Below, piece by piece: positions 5,948 to 12,888 of a stretch of 28,677 nt of DNA (positions within the stretch are counted from its first letter, which is position 1; the number at the start of each line of letters is the position of its first letter). The stretch is from NCBI RefSeq assembly GCF_000297095.1, contig NZ_AEEA01000065.1, forward strand, positions 1 to 28,677, given 5' to 3'. The notes beneath the pieces were generated by a model. That model was not told where the DNA came from, searched no databases, and was given only the letters and a program-made list of their open reading frames with translations. A program made the translations under genes and the position numbers. This stretch comes from Treponema primitia ZAS-1 (GTDB taxonomy: Bacteria; Spirochaetota; Spirochaetia; Treponematales; Breznakiellaceae).

Positions 5948-7246
5948 TTAATTTATTTTCAGGGTATCCGGCAGCAACCCCGCAAAGGTCTCAATCTGGG
6001 CGTCCCGTATGAGCTTCCGATCGCCGGTCAGCTCATGGTCGGAATAGTGGTCCAGCATAATTGAGCTTTTCCAGCCGCCCTGCATTTGAAGCAACTTCTT
6101 GTCCACCTTCGGCCTCATGTAGGATGTAAAGTAATGCCGCCAGCCATGAAAGGTATAAGACTTGGCTGTCTCCTTGGACATACCAACCGCCATCATAGCT
6201 CCCCGCAAATCATACAGTAACAGCTTCTCCTCCAAAGGCTTAGTATCCAATAATTCTCCCCAAAATACAAAGGAATCCATGCTACAGCCATGAGGGTTCG
6301 CTTGGGCAACTTGCATCAGGTCTTGTATCAGCCCGGGAAAAGGAACTTCTACTCGTCTGTCTTCATTATTCTTAGGCGCCTTCAATCCGTCAAGACGGTT
6401 CCAGCTATGCCGGATATACAGGCAGTTTTCTCCAATATCCTGAACCCGGAGCCCCTGGATTTCCCCGGCTCGAAGGCCGGTAACGGCAGCCAACATATTA
6501 GCCGTCTTTGTTCGCGGATCTCTCCATTCAGCTCTGAAAATAAGCGCCGCCTGTTCGGGGCTGAGTATATGCCGTTCTTTGGCTTTGCCGGAGAACAGAA
6601 TCAGCCCTTTGGTGATTTCCTTTTCGATATATCCCTTAGCATAAGCCCACCGCAAAGCCTTGGTTCCCGCCATTATGACTACATTTTTCCATGAGGCAGA
6701 TAGAAGAGTATCTATCAGCGAATTGACGAACTCATCTATATCTCCTTGGGTTATTTCACCCAAACGCCGGTCCCCAAAGTAGGGTTTCCAGTATTTAGCC
6801 ACATTATTCCACTGCTGGTTACAGTGTACCTTATGGATGCCGTGGTTCTTCCGCAACTTCTCCTTAACGTAGGGGGATTTCTCAAAGTCCCAAAACTCGG
6901 TGAGGAAATCGATAAAGCCGATGGCCGGCCTGGTCCCGGTAAGGATATAGGATTCAAGGAATCCCCGGCGTACCAACTCCTGACAAATATACTCGGCATC
7001 CGTCTTGGAAAGGTTGGCCGCTTCCGCCATTTTCCGCAGGGTATACTTCTCGGCGGAGATAGGACCGTCTTTGGCGGGTATACCTTCCCTGAGCCACTTG
7101 AAGGCTGTTTCAATGGCGGCTTTCTCGGAATCCTGTTTGGAGCTGATGGAAGGGAAATACTCGCCGGTTTTCTCGTTTTTGAAAGCTACATAGAAATACC
7201 GGCGACCTGCACGTTTGAAAACTGAAAAAGGTAACTGTTTGGGCAT
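5948..7246 (-). CDS. int: Tyrosine recombinase (phage-type integrase)
   Basis: This 432-residue site-specific recombinase would integrate and excise the element. The C-terminal catalytic domain shows Arg259 in TGLRAGEIQGLR, His367 and Arg370 in HGWRHYF, Trp392 at the usual third His/Trp position (QGGWKS), and the nucleophile Tyr401 in LDHYS. The N-terminus (MPKQLPFSVFKRAGRRYFYV) resembles an arm-binding domain. A core-binding SAM-like region lies at about 108-215. GAGGGG precedes the ATG. It is the last element gene before the tRNA pair and its start faces the tRNA-Tyr 3' end, the classic arrangement for integration at a tRNA. It is intact in sequence. Its GC content is higher than that of the other element genes. 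Confidence 0.95.
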   Translation of the reverse strand: MPKQLPFSVFKRAGRRYFYVAFKNEKTGEYFPSISSKQDSEKAAIETAFKWLREGIPAKDGPISAEKYTLRKMAEAANLSKTDAEYICQELVRRGFLESYILTGTRPAIGFIDFLTEFWDFEKSPYVKEKLRKNHGIHKVHCNQQWNNVAKYWKPYFGDRRLGEITQGDIDEFVNSLIDTLLSASWKNVVIMAGTKALRWAYAKGYIEKEITKGLILFSGKAKERHILSPEQAALIFRAEWRDPRTKTANMLAAVTGLRAGEIQGLRVQDIGENCLYIRHSWNRLDGLKAPKNNEDRRVEVPFPGLIQDLMQVAQANPHGCSMDSFVFWGELLDTKPLEEKLLLYDLRGAMMAVGMSKETAKSYTFHGWRHYFTSYMRPKVDKKLLQMQGGWKSSIMLDHYSDHELTGDRKLIRDAQIETFAGLLPDTLKIN

Positions 7247-7248
7247 AC

Positions 7249-7325
7249 CTAACCCCTCTCAGCGGCATTGAGAATGGGTTAGACATGGGATTTTTGGCTT
7301 CCCATGTGCCACTCTATGTGCCACT
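7249..7325. repeat. Cluster of inverted and direct repeats in front of the integrase (candidate att or arm sites)
   Basis: This stretch holds three repeat pairs. CTAACCC (7249-7255) and GGGTTAG (7276-7282) form an inverted repeat. ACATGGGA (7283-7290) and TCCCATGT (7300-7307) form a perfect 8-bp inverted repeat. ATGTGCCACT is directly repeated at 7304-7313 and 7316-7325 with a 12-base period. Such dense symmetry between an integrase and its tRNA target usually marks recombinase or excisionase binding sites. The core crossover site was not identified. Confidence 0.45.
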
Positions 7326-7375
7326 TTTGCGTTTTTACCGCAATAGGTTAGAACGCCCTTCGTAGGGTAGTTCTT

Positions 7376-7414
7376 AAAAATTAAGCTAATTCATTGTAAC
7401 ACAACGAATTAGCT
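7376..7414 (-). terminator. Rho-independent terminator of the tRNA unit
   Basis: On the minus strand AGCTAATTC and GAATTAGCT (7384-7392 and 7406-7414) form a perfect 9-bp stem. It is extended by partial pairing of GTTGTG with ACAAT in the loop, and is followed by TAATTTTT. It begins seven bases after the tRNA-Tyr 3' end, so it most likely ends the tRNA transcript and shields the integrase gene. Confidence 0.8.
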
Positions 7415-7420
7415 CTTAGA

Positions 7421-7502
7421 TGGGGAGTGAAGGATTCGAACCTACGAAGGCTGAGCCAACAGATTTACAGTCTGCCCCCTTTGACCGCTCGGGAAACTCC
7501 CC
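7421..7502 (-). tRNA. tRNA-Tyr (anticodon GTA)
   Basis: The 82-base gene has a perfect 7-bp acceptor stem (GGGGAGT with ACTCCCC), discriminator A, the anticodon stem-loop CAGACTGTAAATCTG and a long class II variable arm. The T-loop TTCGAAT is normal, but the T-stem GTAGG/CCTTC has a T-T mismatch. CCA is not encoded. It follows tRNA-Thr by 26 bases and is probably co-transcribed with it. Its 3' end faces the integrase, so it is the likely integration target. Confidence 0.95.
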
Positions 7503-7528
7503 TAAAAACTATCTATGCCATCTTGCAC

Positions 7529-7601
7529 AGCCATCTTCCGGAATCGAACCGAAGACCTGCGCATTACAAGTGCGCCGCTCTGCCAACTGAGCTAAGATGG
7601 C
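7529..7601 (-). tRNA. tRNA-Thr (anticodon TGT)
   Basis: The 73-base cloverleaf has the acceptor stem GCCATCT/AGATGGC, the D-arm AGCTCAGTTGGCAGAGC, the anticodon loop CTTGTAA, and the T-arm TTCGG-TTCGATT-CCGGA. CCA is not encoded. A promoter lies just upstream on the minus strand. A second copy of the acceptor end (GCCATCTT on the plus strand) lies at 7517-7524 between the two tRNA genes. Confidence 0.96.
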
Positions 7602-7618
7602 GTGAAAATATCAAAACT

Positions 7619-7648
7619 ATAATAAGCAAAAAACGTCGGGTTAGTCAA
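7619..7648 (-). promoter_or_regulatory. Promoter of the tRNA-Thr/tRNA-Tyr unit
   Basis: On the minus strand TTGACT (7648-7643) and TATTAT (7624-7619) are separated by 18 bases. This places the transcript start about ten bases before tRNA-Thr. It is back to back with the regulator promoter at 7683. Confidence 0.65.
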
Positions 7649-7682
7649 TGGCATCACGTGGCCTGGAAACGGAAAATTTCCC

Positions 7683-7711
7683 TTGACTGAATAATTTTGC
7701 AGTATTATAAT
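7683..7711 (+). promoter_or_regulatory. Promoter of the YheO/DauR-type regulator
   Basis: TTGACT (7683-7688) and a perfect TATAAT (7706-7711) are separated by 17 bases, a near-consensus sigma-70 promoter. The region from -35 to about +10 is closely similar to the ridA promoter at 8454. Both have CAGT ahead of the -10 and AAGTACA after it, so the two are probably controlled together. Confidence 0.82.
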
Positions 7712-7750
7712 GAAATAAAGTACAACATATAGAAGATTTGGAGGAAAATC

Positions 7751-8443
7751 ATGGCTAGGGCTAAAGATTCCCTGTCGGCGGCGGACAAATTGATCATCGA
7801 ATCCTACAAAACCACCATGGATGGGCTGGCGGCCTACTACGGCGACGCCTTTGAAATTGTCCTCCACGACCTGATGGACCTGGATCATTCCATCATCAAA
7901 ATCCTGAACGGGTTCCATTCAGGGCGGAAGGAAGGGGGGCCCATCACCGATTTTGCCCTGTCCATGCTGGAGCAGATACGAAAAAATGCCGCGGCGGAGG
8001 GAAAACAGCCCCAGTCCGGGCCGTATATTTCCTATGTTTCGGCCAGCAAGTACGGGAAACCGGTGCGATCCACCACCATCATACTCTTTGGGGAACGTAA
8101 CCGGGCCATCGGGATGCTTTGCATCAACCTCTACCTGGACAGTCCCCTCAGTTCGCTGCTGCAAAAATTCTCCATGGTGCCCCAGTCCGATTTTGTCACC
8201 GAAAATTTCATCAACGACTCCAATGAGCTGATACTCCGTACCCTGGAAAAGGTGAAAAACGCAGTAAATTCCGATGAAACTGTTCACCCTTCCCTGAAAA
8301 ACAAGGAAATTGTCACCCTCCTCTACCACCAGGGCATTTTTAAACTGAAGGACGCGGTGCAGACCGTCTCCGCAGAATTGGAAATATCCAAAAACACGGT
8401 GTACCTCCATATCCGTTCTTTGGAAGAAAAAGGAAAAAAATAA
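7751..8443 (+). CDS. YheO/DauR-type PAS-HTH transcriptional regulator
   Basis: This 230-residue protein has the two-part layout of the YheO-like family. An N-terminal PAS-like ligand domain covers about residues 12-130 and includes YYGDAFEIVLHDL and the conserved HSIIKILNG. A C-terminal HTH covers about 185-228 and ends in ISKNTVYLHIRSLEEK. Family members include DauR, which controls D-arginine catabolism, so a D-amino-acid or nitrogen ligand is plausible here. GGAGG lies seven bases before the ATG. The gene is followed within 11 bases by the ridA promoter, which resembles its own promoter. It is therefore the best candidate regulator of the downstream catabolic operon. Whether it activates or represses is not visible. 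No domain is missing compared with relatives. Confidence 0.88.
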   Translation: MARAKDSLSAADKLIIESYKTTMDGLAAYYGDAFEIVLHDLMDLDHSIIKILNGFHSGRKEGGPITDFALSMLEQIRKNAAAEGKQPQSGPYISYVSASKYGKPVRSTTIILFGERNRAIGMLCINLYLDSPLSSLLQKFSMVPQSDFVTENFINDSNELILRTLEKVKNAVNSDETVHPSLKNKEIVTLLYHQGIFKLKDAVQTVSAELEISKNTVYLHIRSLEEKGKK

Positions 8444-8453
8444 AAAAATTTTC

Positions 8454-8523
8454 TTGACTAAAATATTGTTCAGTGTTACTATGAACTAAAGTACATTCAG
8501 ATGAATGAAATTTTGTTCAGTGT
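8454..8523 (+). promoter_or_regulatory. ridA operon promoter with repeated TTGTTCAGTGT operator
   Basis: TTGACT (8454-8459) and TACTAT (8477-8482) are spaced by 17 bases. The motif TTGTTCAGTGT occurs twice, at 8466-8476 inside the promoter spacer and at 8513-8523 just before the Shine-Dalgarno sequence. GTTCA (8468-8472) also forms an inverted repeat with TGAAC (8482-8486) across the -10. A weaker version, TTTTGCAGTATTA, sits in the regulator promoter. This is a good candidate operator for the upstream YheO/DauR-type regulator. Confidence 0.7.
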
Positions 8524-8537
8524 AAGGAGAAACAATT

Positions 8538-8915
8538 ATGAAGGCCATTCAAACCAACGCGGCGCCCGCTGCCATCGGTCCCTATTCCCAAGCTGTGGTT
8601 GTTGGCAACATGGTGTTCAGTTCCGGTCAGATTCCCCTGGACCCCGAATCGGGAGACGTGGTTGGCGCAAATATCCGGGAACAGGCTGAGCAGGTTATTA
8701 AAAACCTGAAGGCGGTGCTGGAAGCTGCGGGTTCCTCCCTGGACAGGGTGGTCAAAACCACCTGCTTCCTGGCGGACATGAACGATTTTGCCCCCTTTAA
8801 TGAAGTCTATGCAAAACACTTCCCCGGCAAGCCCGCCCGTTCCGCAGTGGCGGTTAAGCAACTCCCCAAAAGCGTTCTGGTTGAAATCGAAGCCATTGGA
8901 GAAATCGCCAAATGA
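8538..8915 (+). CDS. ridA: RidA/YjgF-type enamine/imine deaminase
   Basis: This 125-residue protein is a full-length RidA. RidA hydrolyses reactive 2-aminoacrylate and related enamines to keto acids and ammonia in the cytoplasm. Visible family landmarks are AIGPYSQAVVVGNMVFSSGQ (residues 12-31), the conserved Arg101 in PARSAVAV that binds the substrate carboxylate, and VEIEAIG near the end. TAAGGAGA precedes the ATG. Its stop overlaps the start of the diaminopropionate ammonia-lyase gene (ATGA), so the two are translationally coupled. That pairing makes chemical sense, because the lyase forms 2-aminoacrylate as an intermediate. It is the first gene of the operon behind a regulated promoter. 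Confidence 0.96.
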   Translation: MKAIQTNAAPAAIGPYSQAVVVGNMVFSSGQIPLDPESGDVVGANIREQAEQVIKNLKAVLEAAGSSLDRVVKTTCFLADMNDFAPFNEVYAKHFPGKPARSAVAVKQLPKSVLVEIEAIGEIAK

Positions 8916-10150
8916 GGGACCCAGCGCTGCTTGGGATCAATTGGGTAAAGAACGATATGCCCAAGTCGGACTGCCAAAAAAGCCTGGCGCTCATGTCCGG
9001 TGCGGAGGCGGAAAAAGCATTGGCATTTCACCGCAGCATTCCCCACTACGCCGAGACACCCCTGGTGAACCTAAAAAACCTGGCCGCACGGCTGGGGATT
9101 AAAGGTCTGTATCTAAAGGATGAATCCTACCGTTTCGGCCTCAACGCCTTTAAGGTTTTGGGGGGTTCCTATGCCATCGCCCGGCATGTTGCGGGGGAAC
9201 TGATAAAAATAGGCGCCCTGAACGCCGGCCAGGGGATCGATTACGAAACCCTGGTTTCGCCGGACACCAAAAAAAAGCTCGGGGATAGTACCTTCTACAC
9301 CGCCACCGATGGTAACCATGGCCGGGGTGTCGCCTGGGCGGCAAATCGGCTGGGACAGAAATCGGTGATACTGATGCCCAAGGGCTCTTCCCAAACCCGG
9401 CTGCGGAATATTCTCAACGAAGGCGCCGACGCGAGTATTACTGAGCTTAATTACGATGACGCGGTGCGGCTGGCCAACGACATGGCTTCCAAGGATCCCC
9501 GGGGCGTGATGGTGCAGGACACCGCTTGGGCGGGGTACGAGGAAATTCCCGGCTGGATCATGCAGGGTTACGGCACCATGACCTTGGAGGCGATACACCA
9601 GCTCAGCGCCGCCGGGATTGAGCGGCCCACCCATGTCTTTGTCCAGGCCGGAGTGGGATCACTGGCAGGTTCGGTCCAGGGCTTCCTGACCAACCACTAT
9701 GCCGACAAGGCGCCGGTCACCACGGTGGTGGAAGCGTCCGCGGCGGACTGCCTGTACCGTTCCGCCAAGGAACACAAGCTGGTGCCGGTGGGGGGTGAGC
9801 TCAAGACCATTATGGCGGGACTCGCCTGCGGAGAGGCCAACACCATCTCCTGGGAGATACTGAAAAACCACAGCAGCTTCTTTGTGTCCGTCCCCGACTG
9901 GGTTGCGGCGCGGGGTATGCGGGTGTTAGGCGCCCCTCTTAAGGGAGATCCCCAGGTTATATCCGGGGAGTCCGGCGCCGCCCCCGCAGGATTGCTGTCG
10001 GCAGTTCTTGATACGAGTAATTATGCAGCCCTGGGGGACGCCCTGGGGCTGAATAAGGATTCCGTGGTTTTGCTCTTTAGCACCGAAGGGGACACGGACC
10101 CCGACCGGTACCGGAGCATAGTTTGGGACGGCGAATTCGCCGGCATTTAA
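8912..10150 (+). CDS. ygeX: Diaminopropionate ammonia-lyase (PLP enzyme)
   Basis: This 412-residue PLP fold-type II enzyme converts 2,3-diaminopropionate to pyruvate and two ammonia. The family signature DESYRFGLNAFKVLGGSYA (residues 70-88) contains the PLP lysine Lys81. TATDGNHGRGVAWAA (130-144) carries Asp133, which probably matches the catalytic Asp of the E. coli enzyme. GESGAAPAGLLSA near the C-terminus is the usual late motif. The start at 8912 is chosen because ATGA overlaps the ridA stop and the length fits. Met at 8957 is an alternative. YgeX enzymes act on both D- and L-diaminopropionate, which suits a cluster that also has D-amino-acid functions. It is followed 16 bases later by ygeY, as in known ygeX-ygeY clusters. 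The name dpaL is also used. Confidence 0.95.
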   Translation: MRDPALLGINWVKNDMPKSDCQKSLALMSGAEAEKALAFHRSIPHYAETPLVNLKNLAARLGIKGLYLKDESYRFGLNAFKVLGGSYAIARHVAGELIKIGALNAGQGIDYETLVSPDTKKKLGDSTFYTATDGNHGRGVAWAANRLGQKSVILMPKGSSQTRLRNILNEGADASITELNYDDAVRLANDMASKDPRGVMVQDTAWAGYEEIPGWIMQGYGTMTLEAIHQLSAAGIERPTHVFVQAGVGSLAGSVQGFLTNHYADKAPVTTVVEASAADCLYRSAKEHKLVPVGGELKTIMAGLACGEANTISWEILKNHSSFFVSVPDWVAARGMRVLGAPLKGDPQVISGESGAAPAGLLSAVLDTSNYAALGDALGLNKDSVVLLFSTEGDTDPDRYRSIVWDGEFAGI

Positions 10151-10166
10151 ACGAAAGAGGTAACTG

Positions 10167-11351
10167 ATGTTAGATAAGGCAAGACAGGAAAAGGTCATTG
10201 ATCTTTGTCAAAAATTGATTCAGCAGCAGAGCTATTCCGGCCAGGAAGATACGGTGGTGGCCGTGCTCAAGGCGGAAATGGAAAGAGCCGGGTTTGACAG
10301 CGTTAGGGTAGACCGGTATGGCAGCATCATCGGCTGCATTAAAGGAAAGAGGCCGGGAAAAAAGGTGCTCCTAGACGGGCACATCGACACGGTGCCGGTG
10401 AGCGATGAAACGGCCTGGCGCTACCCTCCCTTTGGCGCGGAGATCCACGACGGCAAAATCTACGGTCGGGGAACCAGCGACATGAAGGGCGCCGTTGCAG
10501 CCTTTGTCAAGGCGGCGGAAAACTTTGCGGAGGACACCCAGCGGGATTTTGCCGGGGAAATTTATGTATCCGGCGTGGTGCACGAGGAATGCTTTGAAGG
10601 TATAGCGGCCCGGGAGATTAGCAAAGCGGTAAAACCCGACTATGTGATCATCGGTGAGGCTTCCGAGCTGAACCTGAAGATCGGGCAGCGGGGCCGGGCG
10701 GAGATTGTGCTGGAGAGCTTTGGAAAACCCTGCCATTCCGCCAACCCGGAGAAGGGGATCAATTCGGTGTACAAGATGGCCCGGGTTATCGAAGCCATCC
10801 GTACCCTAAAGCCCACCAAGCATCCGGTGCTGGGGAACGGCATCCTGGAGCTGACGGATATTAAGTCCTCACCCTACCCCGGCGCCTCCGTGGTGCCCGA
10901 GTATTGCCGGGCCACCTACGACCGGCGGCTCCTTACCGGAGAAACCAGGGAAAGCGTCCTGGCGCCGATCAATGAATTATTAGCAAAGCTAATGGCCGAA
11001 GATCCCCAGATGAAGGTAAGCGCCTCCTATGCCGAGGGGAAGGAAAAGTGCCACACGGGGAACGAGATCCGGGGAGAACGTTTTTTTCCGGGCTGGCTCT
11101 ACGAGGAAAACTCCGATTTTGTGCAGGCGGTTTTTTCAGAGCTCAAGGGCATGGGTTACACCCCATCCATTACCCAGTACAATTTCTGTACCAACGGCAG
11201 TCACTACGCGGGGGAAGCGGGGATAAAGACCCTGGGCTTGGGGCCCTCCCAGGAAAACCTGGCCCACACCATTAATGAGTACATAGAAATTGACCAGCTT
11301 ATCAAGGTTACGGATTGTTATTACGGGGTTATAAAGGCGTTACTTACATAA
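10167..11351 (+). CDS. ygeY: YgeY-type M20 family metallohydrolase
   Basis: This 394-residue M20/ArgE/DapE-family zinc hydrolase belongs to the YgeY group, sometimes labelled selenium-metabolism-linked hydrolase. Metal and catalytic residues are visible: His72 and Asp74 in LLDGHIDTVPV, Asp105 in GRGTSDMKGA, Glu140 and Glu141 in VVHEECFEG, and a late His in NLAHTINEY. The central lid domain includes GQRGRAEI and HSANPEKG. M20 enzymes cleave amide or carbamoyl bonds. In this context removal of a carbamoyl or acyl group upstream of 2,3-diaminopropionate is likely, but the substrate is inferred. AAAGAGGTAAC precedes the ATG. There is no signal peptide, so it is cytoplasmic. Its pairing with ygeX matches E. 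coli and gut anaerobe clusters. Confidence 0.93.
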   Translation: MLDKARQEKVIDLCQKLIQQQSYSGQEDTVVAVLKAEMERAGFDSVRVDRYGSIIGCIKGKRPGKKVLLDGHIDTVPVSDETAWRYPPFGAEIHDGKIYGRGTSDMKGAVAAFVKAAENFAEDTQRDFAGEIYVSGVVHEECFEGIAAREISKAVKPDYVIIGEASELNLKIGQRGRAEIVLESFGKPCHSANPEKGINSVYKMARVIEAIRTLKPTKHPVLGNGILELTDIKSSPYPGASVVPEYCRATYDRRLLTGETRESVLAPINELLAKLMAEDPQMKVSASYAEGKEKCHTGNEIRGERFFPGWLYEENSDFVQAVFSELKGMGYTPSITQYNFCTNGSHYAGEAGIKTLGLGPSQENLAHTINEYIEIDQLIKVTDCYYGVIKALLT

Positions 11352-11397
11352 AAAATAGTAACCCGGAGTTATATTTTATTACGATAAGGAGAAAACC

Positions 11398-12825
11398 ATG
11401 TTTGATCTAGTGATTAAGAATGGAACCGTCGTCTCACCATCATCAAATGTACATTGTGATGTGGCGATCCGGGACGGCAAGGTGGCCGCGCTTGGGACCT
11501 TCGATGCTTCCGAGGCGAAAAGGACGATAGACGCGGGCGGCAAGTATCTCATGCCCGGTGTAATCGAAGCGCATATGCACTGTATGGCGCCGTTCCAAGG
11601 ATGCCTCGGTGCGAACACCTTCTACCAGCAGAGCGTAAGCGGTGTATTCGGCGGCGTTACCATGTTTATGGATTTTGCCAATGTATTTCAGGGCAAGTCC
11701 GTAATGGAGGCTGTAAAAGAACGCCGTGCGGAAATGGAAGAATCCGCCATTGATTTTTCCATCCACGGAAAATTTGTAAAATCGCCGGCAGAACTTGTTG
11801 AAAAGGAAATCCCCGAACTTGCTGCATACGGCGTTCCGACGTTTAAGTGCTTCATGACCTATAAAAAAGAGGGGGTTATGATCGATGAAGAGACCCTGAT
11901 AAAGGTATTTGAAAAGGCCAAAGAAGTCGGCGGGCTGCCCATGCTTCATTGTGAAGACAACACCATGGCAGAGGATGCAATAGAAAAAGTGAAAAGAACC
12001 GGCGACCTCAGCTGGGTGAATTTTGCGAAAACAAAGCCGGTACAATGTGAGGCCGCGGCCTTTGAACGGGCGTGCAGACTTGCCGAGTATGTGGGAACCG
12101 CGATTCTGGTGGTGCATACAACGAATGACGAGGCGCTTAACGCCGCAAGAAAAGCACATAAGAAAGGCCAGGCGGTATACGTTGAAACGGGCCCCCATTA
12201 TCTCACCCTGTTTGAGGACAACTATAAAAAGGAAAATGGATATCTGTATCTGTGCTCTCCCCCCCTTCGTACACCAAAGGATGCGGAAGATATTTGGCGC
12301 GGTATGCAGGACGGAACCATCTCAGTTACCGGATCCGATGACTGTACCTACGATGTAAATGAGAAGGCCGCATTCCTTGAAAAAACCGCTGACGGTAAAT
12401 ATATTCAGGATTTTACGAAGGTCGTGAACGGCATGTCAGGACTCGAAATCAGGCTTCCCATCCTGCTCTCCGAAGGCGTTAACAAGGGACGTCTTTCGAT
12501 CAACCAGGTATGTGCGCTTACCAGTACGAACATTGCGAAAATATACGGCTGTTTCCCGCAAAAGGGTTTGATCGCACCGGGTTCGGACGCAGATATCGTG
12601 ATCGTTGATATGGAAAAGGAACTTACCCTATCCAAGGATGTGCTTCATAACAATATCAGTTACTGTCTGCACGACGGCTTTAAAATCAAGGGTTACCCGG
12701 TAATGACGATTTCAAAGGGAAACGTTATCCTGGAGGACGGCGTTTTTAAAGGCAAAAAAGGCGCCGGTGAATTTATCCGCCGTAAAATTGATCATAAATA
12801 TCTTGAAAAACACAGTCTTGAATAG
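11398..12825 (+). CDS. hyuA: Dihydropyrimidinase/hydantoinase-type amidohydrolase
   Basis: This 475-residue cyclic amidohydrolase opens hydantoin, dihydropyrimidine or related ureide rings. The binuclear metal site is visible: His59 and His61 (EAHMHCMAPF), the carboxylated Lys150 (PTFKCFMTYK), His184 (MLHCEDN), His240 (VVHTTND) and Asp314 (TGSDDCTYD). The last motif reads SDDC where dihydropyrimidinases usually have a DHC, and EAHMH replaces the common DPHTH, so this is a divergent member. Taaggag lies upstream of the ATG. Leu codons here are often CTT or CTC, unlike the CTG-rich ygeX and ygeY, and the next gene shares this style. HyuA-type enzymes are part of anaerobic purine and uric-acid clusters with ygeX and ygeY. 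The exact ring substrate cannot be read from sequence. Confidence 0.92.
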   Translation: MFDLVIKNGTVVSPSSNVHCDVAIRDGKVAALGTFDASEAKRTIDAGGKYLMPGVIEAHMHCMAPFQGCLGANTFYQQSVSGVFGGVTMFMDFANVFQGKSVMEAVKERRAEMEESAIDFSIHGKFVKSPAELVEKEIPELAAYGVPTFKCFMTYKKEGVMIDEETLIKVFEKAKEVGGLPMLHCEDNTMAEDAIEKVKRTGDLSWVNFAKTKPVQCEAAAFERACRLAEYVGTAILVVHTTNDEALNAARKAHKKGQAVYVETGPHYLTLFEDNYKKENGYLYLCSPPLRTPKDAEDIWRGMQDGTISVTGSDDCTYDVNEKAAFLEKTADGKYIQDFTKVVNGMSGLEIRLPILLSEGVNKGRLSINQVCALTSTNIAKIYGCFPQKGLIAPGSDADIVIVDMEKELTLSKDVLHNNISYCLHDGFKIKGYPVMTISKGNVILEDGVFKGKKGAGEFIRRKIDHKYLEKHSLE

Positions 12826-12888
12826 TTTTCCGGAACAGTAATTTGCAAACGGATGTTTGTAATAATATTTGGTATTTTGGAGGAAATG

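Noticed and set aside
7427..7690. An 87-codon plus-strand frame across the tRNA genes
   Set aside because: It reads through both tRNA genes in antisense, and its translation includes the inverted T-arm peptide pattern often seen as a false ORF over tRNAs.
8443..8454. Terminator between the regulator gene and ridA
   Set aside because: The stretch is A- and T-rich but has no stem. Read-through from the regulator gene into the ridA operon is possible.
11443..12198. A 251-codon open frame opposite the hydantoinase
   Set aside because: It is antisense to a gene with all metal-site motifs in place, and the translation is rich in Cys, His and Phe with no family pattern.
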